A DNA stretch of 64,000 nt from contig NC_007498.2 in assembly GCF_000012885.1 (NCBI RefSeq), positions 2,480,001 through 2,544,000 of the forward strand, read 5' to 3'. The stretch is from Syntrophotalea carbinolica DSM 2380 (GTDB lineage Bacteria; Desulfobacterota; Desulfuromonadia; Desulfuromonadales; Syntrophotaleaceae). A model generated the notes under the pieces. The model did not search any database. It was given only the letters and a program-made list of their open reading frames with translations, and was not told the origin of the DNA. Every line of letters starts with the position of its first letter. Position 1 is the first letter of the stretch. Shown here one piece after another: positions 55,401-63,655 of this stretch. The translations under genes and the position numbers were made by a program.

Positions 55401-55655
55401 AAAACCGACTATCGTCTGCTGGCCAGCGGTTACCAGTTTTTACGTCGTCTGGAGAACCGTCTGCGCCTGGTTCACGACCAATCCATCAACGCCTTCACCG
55501 ACGACCCCGCCGGCCTGGCAAAAATGGCCCGACGCCTCGGCTACCAGCAAGACCGGGCCGACCGCCAATTGCTGACCGACTACCACAACGCGACGGAAAA
55601 CATCCGCGCCATCTTCGATCGTTATCTGGCCCCGGAAAAAATGACTTCCGACTGA
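52461..55655 (+). CDS. glnE: Bifunctional glutamine synthetase adenylyltransferase / deadenylase
   Basis: A 1064-residue two-headed nucleotidyltransferase that adenylylates and de-adenylylates glutamine synthetase in response to PII and glutamine. Both catalytic halves are intact. The first (deadenylase) has MGKFGGRELNFSSDIDLIYCY and RVDLDLRPEGKSG. The second (adenylylase) has MGKLGGCELTYHSDLDIIFIF and QLDTRLRPSGHQGPLV. The linking segments NLKLGRGGIREIEFFIQ and NIKTGRGGLVDVEFLVQ are also conserved in both halves. AGGAG lies upstream. It is just downstream of mtnA and may share its transcript. Confidence 0.96.
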   Translation: MSPESLSAQLESFCKQGDEKALAHLAAELGFVQSSRSAANLLLLYPWAGSGANLAQLAQQALAAADPDQALNGLERLAGMLQPEDRQALFSSTQACWHVLIVLGASTFLTNILCRRPTLCRPLFVDGGLLKNKNTADMLDDLCRQSDRPRNFPALQKELRLYKQQEILRIAGRDLGGLAPLEEVTAELSDLAAACLQRAVDICGELLQTEHGAPLIDTPDGNPGIEAEFVVLAMGKFGGRELNFSSDIDLIYCYSSDQGQTTGTPDGKGGMKNRLRLHQYFVKLAELVTRAIGQRTEEGLVFRVDLDLRPEGKSGEVVNSLSNTEAYYEHWGQSWERCAMLKAKPIAGSLALGEQLLDYLEPFIYRRFLDYTMIEDLKLMKQKINRNLTREREGELNLKLGRGGIREIEFFIQAIQLVHSGKKPELRERNSLKALALLRREGLADEETYNTLSEAYIFLRTTEHRIQVEQERQTHNLPLNSHELSLLGRRCGFAEQGAFMAELERHRQGVEAIYHDLFYTGEEEAAIEVSREVRMLLDPALDEDLAKDLLEEKGFSLPDAAYTNLLTLRDGPPHVRLSPMGRRHLERIAPLLLQEVLDFPEPDMALRNLEHFLSGLHARATFYALLAENLQIPKLLISLFGTSQFLSRNLIQHPEILDMLVARAHAVERKDRDTMKQDLERLLQLAPDYEGQLNALRRFRNEEFLRIALNDLYGKMAPQEGPRQLTQVAEICLEKAVFIARRELLPRFGIPTCQNPDGSIGEAAFAVVGMGKLGGCELTYHSDLDIIFIFEGEGNTAAAPESDPERFRPRSNQEYFARLAQRIISILGLITGEGYVYQLDTRLRPSGHQGPLVTSLSAYRAYHATSSQLWERQALIKARVVVGPAPLAERIAACNHAIVYQSPLPADHKQEIYRLRQRMEQEIAREDGGRLNIKTGRGGLVDVEFLVQYLQLLHGDSCPALQTQNTLTALKVLHRQDLLNKTDYRLLASGYQFLRRLENRLRLVHDQSINAFTDDPAGLAKMARRLGYQQDRADRQLLTDYHNATENIRAIFDRYLAPEKMTSD

Positions 55656-55736
55656 CACCAAAGGCCTGCGCATCCGGACTTGTACTTCGCTATTTCGATG
55701 TTTTAATGGAAAGGTGACTCGTAGCAAGGAGAAAGT

Positions 55737-56588
55737 ATGATCCGGATATCGTTTTTCCTATGGATAATCCTGATACTGCTACCCGGTCCGGCCTTGGCTC
55801 TGGCTCCCGAGTTGACTGGCGTATTCCCCGCCGTTGCAAGCCCCGGAAGTCCCGTGAGCATCATCGGCGGTCCTTTCGAGCAACAAGTCCGGGTCGTTTT
55901 CGGAGACCTCACCTTGCAACCAGCCAACATCACGCAAAAGCGGATCACCTTTTCCGTGCCGGAACTTCCGGAAGGCGATTATCTGCTGTTTTTGCAACAG
56001 GGGCAGGAAAAATCGGCACACAGTCTGTTTTTCCGGGTTGCCCTTCCGGCCCCGGGCATTGTCAGCCTGGTCCCATCAAAAATTGAGGCGTGTGTGACCG
56101 GCTCTCAGAGACAAGTGACGATCCAGGGTAGAGATATTCTGCCCGGAGTTCAAGTACTGCTGGACGGCGTAGCTCTGGCGGCAGACCGTGATGACGACAG
56201 TCTGGTCATCACTTTACCCGAGCTGACACCGGGCATGCACCAGGTTCAACTGGTCAATCCCAATGGCAAATATTCCCTGCCGGTAGCCCTGCTCATCGAT
56301 GCCCTGCCCGAAATCCAAAACGTGTCCCGAGGGGAGGAAAACGTCAATTATTACGAACTACGAATCTCCGGGAGAAATTTTTTTCACAACTCCACGCTGA
56401 TGGTCAACGGACAACCAATTACCCCTTTTTATCCTGGCTCGTTAAAGGTTGACAGCCTCTCTTTTCTGGATTGCAACACCCTGATCTACAAACGTTACCC
56501 GCCCAGCAGCCAACCGACCCAACTGACCCTGCAAATCGTCAATCCGGACGGCAGGGAAAGTGCCGTTTATTCTCTGAGCGCACCGTGA
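55737..56588 (+). CDS. Exported IPT/TIG-domain protein
   Basis: A 283-residue protein with a signal peptide (ISFFLWIILILLPGPALA). Three IPT/TIG-type immunoglobulin-like units follow: PELTGVFPAVASPGSPVSIIGG..., PGIVSLVPSKIEACVTGSQRQVTIQG... and PEIQNVSRGEENVNYYELRISG.... Each shows the P-x-I-x-x-V-x-P...G...V-x-I-x-G pattern. One Cys is in the second unit and one in the third. No anchor is seen at the C-terminus, so it is probably periplasmic or secreted. AAGGAG lies upstream of the ATG. Function is unknown; such domains often occur in adhesins or envelope scaffolds. Confidence 0.75.
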   Translation: MIRISFFLWIILILLPGPALALAPELTGVFPAVASPGSPVSIIGGPFEQQVRVVFGDLTLQPANITQKRITFSVPELPEGDYLLFLQQGQEKSAHSLFFRVALPAPGIVSLVPSKIEACVTGSQRQVTIQGRDILPGVQVLLDGVALAADRDDDSLVITLPELTPGMHQVQLVNPNGKYSLPVALLIDALPEIQNVSRGEENVNYYELRISGRNFFHNSTLMVNGQPITPFYPGSLKVDSLSFLDCNTLIYKRYPPSSQPTQLTLQIVNPDGRESAVYSLSAP

Positions 56589-56765
56589 ATGCCAAGAAAC
56601 CGGCAGCACGCCTTGCCGAACTCTTCAGACAGGCCCCACCCCAAGCCCTATCCTTATCCAAATTAACTCTGATAGCCTCCCGACAAAGCGGATTAACGCA
56701 TCAATGGTCTTGCCGTCCATGGCCGGGCTGTGGTACCAATGCGGAACTTTTTTCTGAGAGGCGCC

Positions 56766-58415
56766 ATGATTCACGTTACCAATATTTCCAAACAGTACGG
56801 CTCGCAGGTTCTTTTTCAAGGGGCCAGTTTTCAACTTCCCGCCGGTACGCGCACCGGTCTGGTCGGCCCCAACGGTGCCGGCAAGACCTCCATTTTCCGG
56901 TTGGTAACCGGCGAGGAGACGGCGGACAGCGGCGATATTGCCTGCGCAAAAAAAACCGTCATCGGCTATTTTTCCCAGGATATCGGCGAAATGGCCGGCC
57001 GCTCGGCCCTTGCGGAGGTCATGTCCGCCTCGGCCCGCACCATCGAACTCGGTGAGCAGATTCGCGATATGGAAGCCGCCATGTGCGAACCGATGGAGGA
57101 CGATGCACTGGCTGCGCTTCTTGAACGTTACGGCGACGCCCAGGAAGAATTCGAGCATCGCGGCGGTTACGATCTCGAAAGCCGCGCCCAGGCGGTTCTA
57201 ACGGGTCTCGGTATCGACCCGGAGGCCCAGGCCCGCCCGGTGGAAACCTTCAGCGGCGGTTGGAAGATGCGTATCGCTCTGGCCAAAATCCTGACCCTGA
57301 ACCCCGACGTGCTGTTGCTCGACGAACCGACCAACCACCTCGATGTCGAATCCATCATCTGGCTGGAAAACTGGTTATCCGAGGACTACCAGGGGGCGGT
57401 GCTGTTGACCAGCCATGACCGCGACTTCATGAACCGTCTGGTGACACGCATCATTGAGGTCGGCAACCAGACCGTCACCACCTACGGCGGCAATTACGAT
57501 TTTTACCTGCGGGAGCGACAGATCCGCCGCGAACAACTGATGGCCAGCTACCGACGCCAGCAGGAAATGCTGGCCAAGGAAGAAGAGTTCATTGCCCGCT
57601 TTGCCGCCCGCGCCTCGCATGCGGCCCAGGTGCAGTCGCGGGTCAAAAAACTCGAAAAGATCGAACGCATCACCTTGCCGCCCGAGCAGAAAGTCATGCG
57701 TTTCGAATTCGCCGAACCGCCGCGCAGCGGTGACGACGTGGTGGCCATGCAGGATCTGGCCAAGACCTGGAAAACCCCGGAAGGCGGGGAAAAACATGTT
57801 TTCAGCGGCGTTTCGGGACTGATCCGGCGTGGCGAAAAAGTCGCCGTGGTGGGCGTCAACGGTGCCGGCAAATCGACCTTTCTCAAGGTGCTGGCCGAAC
57901 AGACCGACCCCACCTCGGGCACGGTAACCATTGGCGCCAACGTACATCCGGGCTATTTCAGCCAGCACTCCATGGACATCCTCGACCCTCAAAAAACCGT
58001 ATTCGAAACGATCAGCGAAGCACTGCCCATGGCCACCGTCGGCGTGGTGCGCAACCTTTGCGCCGCGTTTCTGTTCCAGGGGGACGATGTCGAAAAACGC
58101 ATCGGCATCCTGTCCGGGGGAGAAAAAAGTCGCGTTGTGCTGGCAACCCTTCTGGCCAGACCGATCAATTTTTTAATTCTCGACGAACCGACCAACCACC
58201 TGGACATCGTCTCCCGCGAAATTCTGCTCGATGCCCTGAAAGAATTTGCCGGCACAGTGGTGCTGGTCAGCCATGACCGACACTTTCTGCGTTGTCTGGT
58301 CAACCGCGTTCTGGAAGTCGACCACGGCCGGATGCTAGCCTACGAAGGCGATTACGATTATTACCTGCACAAATCGGGACGCGACCCCCTGCACAACCCC
58401 ACCGCCCAGCCTTGA
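56766..58415 (+). CDS. ABC-F family ATPase
   Basis: A soluble 549-residue protein with two ABC domains and no membrane segments. First domain: Walker A GPNGAGKT, signature [15 protein letters not shown], Walker [16 protein letters not shown]. The inter-domain linker (about residues 240-320) is basic and helical ([52 protein letters not shown]), the part that enters the ribosome in this family. Second domain: [38 protein letters not shown]. The gene set does not tell which ABC-F subtype (EttA, Uup, YbiT, or a resistance type) it is. ATG 56766 has GAGAGG upstream. Confidence 0.9.
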   Translation: MIHVTNISKQYGSQVLFQGASFQLPAGTRTGLVGPNGAGKTSIFRLVTGEETADSGDIACAKKTVIGYFSQDIGEMAGRSALAEVMSASARTIELGEQIRDMEAAMCEPMEDDALAALLERYGDAQEEFEHRGGYDLESRAQAVLTGLGIDPEAQARPVETFSGGWKMRIALAKILTLNPDVLLLDEPTNHLDVESIIWLENWLSEDYQGAVLLTSHDRDFMNRLVTRIIEVGNQTVTTYGGNYDFYLRERQIRREQLMASYRRQQEMLAKEEEFIARFAARASHAAQVQSRVKKLEKIERITLPPEQKVMRFEFAEPPRSGDDVVAMQDLAKTWKTPEGGEKHVFSGVSGLIRRGEKVAVVGVNGAGKSTFLKVLAEQTDPTSGTVTIGANVHPGYFSQHSMDILDPQKTVFETISEALPMATVGVVRNLCAAFLFQGDDVEKRIGILSGGEKSRVVLATLLARPINFLILDEPTNHLDIVSREILLDALKEFAGTVVLVSHDRHFLRCLVNRVLEVDHGRMLAYEGDYDYYLHKSGRDPLHNPTAQP

Positions 58416-58503
58416 ACCCCGAAGTGCCGTCCGGTTTATCGCATCAACTGTAGTTGCCGGGCACATTTCCGATGTCTCGGCAATAATTCGCGTGCACCAT
58501 GTA

Positions 58504-58543
58504 AAAAGACCTCTCCAGCGTTGCGCATCCGGAGAGGTCTTTT
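58504..58543. terminator. Bidirectional terminator between the convergent ABC-F and aroL genes
   Basis: AAAAGACCTCTCC pairs with GGAGAGGTCTTTT around a 14-base loop, with T-rich flanks in both directions. It serves the plus-strand ABC-F gene and the minus-strand shikimate kinase gene. Confidence 0.9.
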
Positions 58544-58569
58544 GTTGCAATATTATGCAGGACTGCGGC

Positions 58570-59088
58570 CTAGGCCTGTTTTTTCAAAAGCTCCAGCGCC
58601 TGGACCAGTACGGCTTCCGGAGCGACGGAAGCATCCAGGACATGATGCGCGGCACTGCGATAGAGATTTTCGCGGGCAGCCAGAACTTCGCTCACCTCTT
58701 CAACAATGGGGCGCCCGGTAAGGGTCGGCCGCTGGCCGGCATCGGGATAGGCTTCGAGACGGGCGGCCAGAACTTCTGCCGGTGCGGAAAGGTAAAAAAC
58801 CGTACCGTTGGCGCGCATGAAGTCACGATTTTCCTCGGACAGGACCATCCCGCCGCCGGTCGCGACGACGATGCCAGGCTTGGTTACGGTACGCAACGCT
58901 TCACTCTCCCGGCGCCGGAAACCTTCCCATCCCTCCGTGACCACGACATCGGCCACCGTCAGATTGGTCGTTTCCAGCATGTACAGGTCCGTATCTACAA
59001 AGGGGTAACTCAATGCGTTTGCCAGGGCTTGTCCAATCGTTGTTTTTCCTGCCGCACGGGCACCGACCATGAAAATGGTTTGAGTCAT
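58570..59088 (-). CDS. aroL: Shikimate kinase, AroL-like
   Basis: Phosphorylates shikimate at O3. The 172-residue protein starts [23 protein letters not shown], with Walker [10 protein letters not shown]. Other motifs are FVDTDLYML (Asp pair for shikimate and Mg), [32 protein letters not shown] and [13 protein letters not shown] (lid). The sequence is much closer to AroL of enterobacteria than to the AroK form, including the TLTG lid. ATG 59088 is chosen because AAAGGA lies nine bases upstream; the ATG at 59097 is directly on the site. It is the last gene before a convergent terminator. Confidence 0.93.
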   Translation of the reverse strand: MTQTIFMVGARAAGKTTIGQALANALSYPFVDTDLYMLETTNLTVADVVVTEGWEGFRRRESEALRTVTKPGIVVATGGGMVLSEENRDFMRANGTVFYLSAPAEVLAARLEAYPDAGQRPTLTGRPIVEEVSEVLAARENLYRSAAHHVLDASVAPEAVLVQALELLKKQA

Positions 59089-59176
59089 CCTAGTCATTCC
59101 TTTCGCTTCAAGTTTATTTGACCCTGAATTTTCCATATAAAATTCCGGGGGACTTAATTTACAAGCTAAAAGCAAT

Positions 59177-59220
59177 GGGTTTGTTTACAAATCTTGAATA
59201 TCTACCTTTTCAACAAACCC
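59177..59220. repeat. 9-bp inverted repeat in the aroL upstream region
   Basis: GGGTTTGTT (59177-59185) and AACAAACCC (59212-59220) form an inverted repeat with a 26-base loop. It lies about 90 bp upstream of aroL and could be an operator or a leader hairpin. Confidence 0.35.
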
Positions 59221-59256
59221 TGTTACAGAATATTTTCAATAATATAAGGGTTCATC

Positions 59257-59285
59257 AGTATAGAAAATTTTATCCTGCTCAGCAA
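59257..59285 (-). promoter_or_regulatory. Candidate sigma-70 promoter of aroL
   Basis: Minus strand TTGCTG and TATACT are 17 bases apart in AT-rich DNA, about 170 bp before the aroL start. The rest of the 59089-59424 intergenic stretch shows no gene. Confidence 0.35.
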
Positions 59286-59424
59286 TGTCATTTTGCCTGT
59301 ACAACAAAATTACTCATAACGTTAACACCTTCTTTCCATACGCGGTGGTAGGCTGAATAATCGAATCTATTTATCTCTCATCTTTTCGAAAAGGCTTTAA
59401 TCTTCGCCGACACCTCAAGCTCGA

Positions 59425-61482
59425 TCAATCATTGGCCGCGCGTGGGGTATATTTATCCTTTGCCTGATCGACCTTGGCAATGGTGGTAAGAATATCCCTT
59501 CCTTCTTTGGTTCCATTGATAATTCTTCTGGCGATTTTACCATCGCCGATATTGACGACTTCCACTCCGGTTTCCCGCTTGTAGGACAGCAGATCCGGCC
59601 AGAGAGATTGATCGGCGCGCATGCCCAGGCAGACAAAACCGTAATCGAAGGGAAGGTCAAATTCTGCTCCGGCGAAAGGCATATCCGCATCCACCCCGGC
59701 ATGTTTGAGTTTGAAATGATCGGCCGCAATTTCCGTCAAAGCCGTGTTGGTGTGGACCTCGACACCATACTCTTTCACCATGTTCATCATGGAGAGCCTG
59801 GTGATCAGATCAAGGTCCTTGCCGAGCATAGGCATCATTTCCACGATGGAAACCTTGGCGGCCCCCCGTTTGACGAAGAACTCCACGACATCCAGGCCGA
59901 CGGCTCCACCGCCGATAACGGCGATGTTTTTACCCACCATATCGTTCCACCTGTCCATATCCCCAAGCAGGTCGAAAATCGAAAACACCTTACTGTTTTC
60001 ACGGCCCATTTCTTCATGCAACCCTTTAATCGGCGGCAACAAAGGCTTAGCTCCGGTGGCATTCACGACGATATCGGGCTGCAGGGCATCAATAGTCTTT
60101 ACGTCCGCTTTGGTACCGGTGGCGATGTGCAGATTATCCAGAGTCTTGGCCCGTTCAATCAGGTAATCGGGAAAATCGTTGATGCGATTCTTATCGGGAA
60201 GCCTGGCAATCTCGCGAGCCAGACCGCCCAGGTAATCTTTTGATTCAAACAAATGGACATCGCATCCGACTTCCGCAGCGGTGCATGCCGCCTCCAGCCC
60301 CGCGGTGCCACCGCCGATGACGACGACATTCATGGGATGCTTGACTTGCTTCTGCTTGTAGGCATCTTCCGAAACAACATCGGGATTGATGGTACAGCGA
60401 ATCGGCTCCGATTTGGCGATGCGATGATCGGCACAGCCGATATTGCAGGAGATGCATTTGCGCAACAGGTGTTCGTGGCCGTGCTCGACCTTTTCGACCC
60501 AGTTCGGATCGGCAATCAATCCGCGTCCCATGGCAATCAGATCGGCCTCGCCATCGGCCAGAATTTTTTCGGCAACACGCGGATCCCTGATATTGCCCGA
60601 GGTGATGGTCACCTTGCCGAACTTTTCCCTGACCGCTTTTGCCATATAGGAACGCCAACCATCGGCCAGGTTCATTTCGTCGATCTGGAACTGCAGAGTG
60701 TCATTCAGAGCGGCAGACACGTTGAAAATGTCGACCCCCTCGGACAGATACTCCAGATTTCTCAGGGTGTCTTCCAGGGTGTTTCCACCCTCCATGAATT
60801 CATCCGCACTGAAACGCAGACCGATAGGGAAGAAAGGCCCAACCACCGAACGCACTTCGTCAATAACCAGGCGGGCAAAACGGGCGCGATTTTCCGGGCT
60901 TCCGCCGAACTCATCGGTACGTTTGTTATAAATCGGCGACAGGAACTGACTGAGCAGATACGAATGCCCGGCATGAATTTCAACGCAATCGAACTCGGCG
61001 CGCTGGGCACGACCGGCGGCCTCGCCAAATTTTCTGACGATGGCATATATTTCATCCTTGGTCAGCGAACGCGGCACCGACCCTCCGGTTTTGGAAGGAA
61101 TATTGGAGGAAGAAACCTGCTGCATACCATTGAGGCGGCCAGGATAGGCGGAGGCCCCGGCATGGTTGAGCTGAATGGATACGCAGGCGCCGTACGCATG
61201 CAGCGCTTCGGTCAGTTTATACAACCCGGGAATGTACTGATCGTTGTCGATGCGCAACTGAGTGGTACCGTTGGTGCCCAGGGGAAAATCGAGACAGGCG
61301 TTTTCCACCGTGATCAGCCCGGTGCCACCTTTGGCACGTTGCACGTAATATGCAATATGTTCCGTGTTGAACTTGCCGTCGAGGCCGGCCAGATTGGTCC
61401 CGATGGGCGGCATCACAATGCGATTTTTGATCGTCATGCGCTTTACGGTCAGCGGTTCAAAAATGTTCGGATAGTTTTTCAT
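59425..61482 (-). CDS. OYE-family 2,4-dienoyl-CoA reductase-like flavoenzyme
   Basis: A 685-residue NADH:flavin oxidoreductase of the FadH/BaiCD/TMADH type. The N-terminal TIM barrel binds FMN (KNRIVMPPIGTNLAG, HAGHSYLLSQFLSPIYNKRTDEFGGS, DLIAMGRGLIADPNW). A cysteine set for one [4Fe-4S] cluster follows: KCISCNIGCADH...RCTINP, pattern C-x2-C-x3-C-x11-C. The C-terminal half has two dinucleotide sites (VVVIGGGTAGLEAACTAAE and IAVIGGGAVGLDVVEFF). It is likely to reduce an activated double bond such as a dienoyl- or enoyl-CoA or an enoate; the exact substrate cannot be read. AGGAGG precedes the ATG. It is divergent from a LysR gene, its likely regulator. Confidence 0.9.
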   Translation of the reverse strand: MKNYPNIFEPLTVKRMTIKNRIVMPPIGTNLAGLDGKFNTEHIAYYVQRAKGGTGLITVENACLDFPLGTNGTTQLRIDNDQYIPGLYKLTEALHAYGACVSIQLNHAGASAYPGRLNGMQQVSSSNIPSKTGGSVPRSLTKDEIYAIVRKFGEAAGRAQRAEFDCVEIHAGHSYLLSQFLSPIYNKRTDEFGGSPENRARFARLVIDEVRSVVGPFFPIGLRFSADEFMEGGNTLEDTLRNLEYLSEGVDIFNVSAALNDTLQFQIDEMNLADGWRSYMAKAVREKFGKVTITSGNIRDPRVAEKILADGEADLIAMGRGLIADPNWVEKVEHGHEHLLRKCISCNIGCADHRIAKSEPIRCTINPDVVSEDAYKQKQVKHPMNVVVIGGGTAGLEAACTAAEVGCDVHLFESKDYLGGLAREIARLPDKNRINDFPDYLIERAKTLDNLHIATGTKADVKTIDALQPDIVVNATGAKPLLPPIKGLHEEMGRENSKVFSIFDLLGDMDRWNDMVGKNIAVIGGGAVGLDVVEFFVKRGAAKVSIVEMMPMLGKDLDLITRLSMMNMVKEYGVEVHTNTALTEIAADHFKLKHAGVDADMPFAGAEFDLPFDYGFVCLGMRADQSLWPDLLSYKRETGVEVVNIGDGKIARRIINGTKEGRDILTTIAKVDQAKDKYTPRAAND

Positions 61483-61587
61483 TGTAAGCCTCCTGTCGTT
61501 TGGTCCGATGGGGGTGACCTTTAATGGGTTTCCGCAGCGGGGGATGCGGACGATGTCTCTAGGGTGATTTCGTTATACCGCACCCTT

Positions 61588-61605
61588 GATATTCTGAAAA
61601 ATATC
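61588..61605. promoter_or_regulatory. LysR-type palindrome near the reductase promoter
   Basis: GATATT-N6-AATATC, a perfect inverted repeat that includes a T-N11-A core. It overlaps the place of the -35 box for a TATAAC -10 element (minus strand, 61577-61572), which lacks a good -35 match. This fits an activator-dependent promoter. Confidence 0.55.
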
Positions 61606-61622
61606 GTTTTACTCTTGAATGC

Positions 61623-61637
61623 ATATCAGAATGATAT
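61623..61637. promoter_or_regulatory. Second palindrome in the LysR/reductase intergenic region
   Basis: ATATCA-GAA-TGATAT, a perfect 6-bp inverted repeat. Its centre is about 33 bp (three helical turns) from the first palindrome. The pair resembles the recognition and activation sites of LysR regulators. Confidence 0.5.
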
Positions 61638-61759
61638 ATGATGGTCAGCCATCAGCAGCGATGCCGTCCCAGAGGTTCTGCCCATGGGCGAAGGAAGAAA
61701 AACGGCATCCGATGCGGTTAACTTCCCCTGCCGGACCTCGCAAAAGGAGATAGTCAAGA

Positions 61760-62659
61760 ATGGACATTAAACGACTGAGGTACTTTTGTACCATCGTGGA
61801 GCAAGGTCAGATCAGTCGCGCCGCCCAGGTTCTGCACATGTCCCAACCTCCTCTGAGCCAACGACTGCAGGAGCTGGAAAACGAAGTCGGCGCTCAACTC
61901 ATCATTCGCAACGGGGGCAACTGGCAGGTAACCAAGGAGGGGGAGTTTTTATATCAGAAAGCGCAGGCTGTGCTGTCGCACATGGATGCATTGGCGGATG
62001 AAGTACGCCAGGTCGGAAAAAGCGTCAAGGGATTGGTTCGTATCGGTGTCGCGCCACCCAACCTGCCCACGATTCAGGGGGCGTTGCCCATAATCCACGA
62101 GGCCTATCCCGAATTGCGATTTCGCATTTTCGTCTCGGGAAACCCGGCCCTGGAGGAGCAAATCAGACAACGACTGCTCGATTTTGCGCTGGTGTTTTTA
62201 CCGATCGCCGATGCGCATGTCGAAGTGACGCCATTGCCCATTCAAGAGTATATGGCGGTTTACGGCGAGGGGCTTATACCGCCGGACACGGAACGCATCG
62301 GCGTAGCGGAACTGGCCTCGGTGCCCTTAATGCTATTGCGACGCGAAGATGGCGGCGGTGGCTACGAATTACTTAAAAGAACGTTCCAGGAACAGGGGCT
62401 GCGACCCGACATCATGATCGATTCCCCGGACAGCCGTATCATAGTCTCTTTGATGGAGCGAGGTATGTCGGCGGTAGCGCTGCTGCCGGCTTCGGAGATA
62501 TCCTCCCTGCAACTTGCTCAATATCCCACGCGGCGCGTGGATATCCCCGGGTTTCGCATTCACCCGGTCATTATCCGCCTGCGGGATACCTATATTCCGT
62601 CCCATGTACAAGTTGCGTTAAGCCAGCTGCTTGTTTATTCAGGGGCCAGCCTTCTGTAA
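61760..62659 (+). CDS. LysR-family transcriptional regulator
   Basis: A 299-residue regulator. The N-terminal winged helix-turn-helix reads MDIKRLRYFCTIVEQGQISRAAQVLHMSQPPLSQRLQELENEVGAQL, a close fit to LysR proteins. A linker helix and an effector-binding domain follow (LVRIGVAPPNLPTIQGALPIIHEAYPELRFRIFVSGNPALEEQI...; VSLMERGMSAVALLPAS). AAAGGAG lies upstream of the ATG. It is transcribed away from the OYE-family reductase gene, with two palindromes in the 277-bp gap. It most likely activates that gene in response to its substrate, and represses itself. Confidence 0.9.
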   Translation: MDIKRLRYFCTIVEQGQISRAAQVLHMSQPPLSQRLQELENEVGAQLIIRNGGNWQVTKEGEFLYQKAQAVLSHMDALADEVRQVGKSVKGLVRIGVAPPNLPTIQGALPIIHEAYPELRFRIFVSGNPALEEQIRQRLLDFALVFLPIADAHVEVTPLPIQEYMAVYGEGLIPPDTERIGVAELASVPLMLLRREDGGGGYELLKRTFQEQGLRPDIMIDSPDSRIIVSLMERGMSAVALLPASEISSLQLAQYPTRRVDIPGFRIHPVIIRLRDTYIPSHVQVALSQLLVYSGASLL

Positions 62660-63131
62660 TCGTCTGCCCGCAACCTGACAATGCAACATCTGCACAGGGC
62701 TATATTCCACGAAAAAGGTGCGGATCTTTCACAAAGTCTCCGAACACACCGCACCCGCCCTGCATATCAATACAATATACGCCAAAGACCAAAACGATAT
62801 TTTTCAGAATATGGGCTGCGTTGGTATAAACACCCTTGAGACTTTTTCCGCGCTCCCCCCCGATGCGGAAACCCTAAGGCTGACCATGAACGAATCTTTC
62901 GACAGGAGGTCTGCACAGAGACAACTCCCCAAAACCGCACCATGCAAACTTGACGTAACCTGGCAGAAAAGCGATAAACAGTGTACCGGCCGCTTCACCA
63001 AAGACAAAAACCGTTGCCTTTGAGTGTGCCGCCGCTCTCAAACGAAACCGTGCATCCTGCCCACCGACCTTTCCTTCCGACAGGATGCCTCATTGTTTTT
63101 CACAGATGTTGGTCATATTCAGGAGGACCAA
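62660..63131. other. Intergenic stretch between the LysR gene and aroQ
   Basis: About 470 bp. Open frames of about 100 codons on the plus strand and 67 on the minus strand lack a ribosome site and any recognisable motif, so no gene is called. An AGGAGG site at its end belongs to aroQ. Confidence 0.5.
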
Positions 63132-63578
63132 ATGAAAAAAGTTCTTGTCCTGCACGGAATCAATCTCAATATGTTCGGCAAACGGGACCCCGCCCACTAC
63201 GGCACCACTACCCTTAAAGAAATCGATGCCCGCATCTCTGAATGGGCTGCGGAGCTCGGTTTCGAGGTCGAATGCTTTCAGACCAACCATGAAGGTGAAA
63301 TGGCTTCTCGAATCCATGCGGCGCATGAAGAAAACGTCGACGCCGTCGTCATCAACGCCGGAGCCTGGACCCATTACAGCTATGGCATTGCCGACGCCCT
63401 GGCTATCCTGAAGGCACCGATCGTCGAAGTACACATGTCCAATATTCATGCCCGGGAAGAGTTCCGCCATCATTCCGTCATTGCCGGCCTGGCCAAAGGT
63501 CAGATCTGCGGCTTTGGCGTCGACAGCTATCATCTTGGACTGATCGCCGCGTCGAATCTGATCAAAGTTGAAAACTGA
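63132..63578 (+). CDS. aroQ: Type II 3-dehydroquinate dehydratase
   Basis: Dehydrates 3-dehydroquinate to 3-dehydroshikimate, the third shikimate step. The 148-residue protein has the dodecameric type II fold signatures: VLVLHGINLNMFGKRDPAHYGTTTL (normally GPNLNLLGxREPxxYG, with catalytic Arg and Tyr), ECFQTNHEGEM, VINAGAWTHYSYGIADAL (catalytic Asn region) and VEVHMSNIHAREEFRHHSVIA (catalytic His). The usual P-N-L-N is I-N-L-N here, and F-x-S-N-x-E is F-x-T-N-H-E; both are conservative. ATG 63132 has a perfect AGGAGG. It appears as a single gene. Confidence 0.93.
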   Translation: MKKVLVLHGINLNMFGKRDPAHYGTTTLKEIDARISEWAAELGFEVECFQTNHEGEMASRIHAAHEENVDAVVINAGAWTHYSYGIADALAILKAPIVEVHMSNIHAREEFRHHSVIAGLAKGQICGFGVDSYHLGLIAASNLIKVEN

Positions 63579-63655
63579 TAGCATACTTTTTTCAAAAGCA
63601 GCCGACCTTGTCCGCATGAAACAGGGATCTGTCGTTTTTTGGCGAGGGGGCCCGT

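Noticed and set aside
60253-61524. 423-codon frame antisense to the OYE reductase
   Set aside because: Shadow of a well-supported gene; no motifs and no ribosome site.
62718-63023. 101-codon open frame upstream of aroQ
   Set aside because: No ribosome site, no recognisable motif, and composition not protein-like; treated as intergenic.
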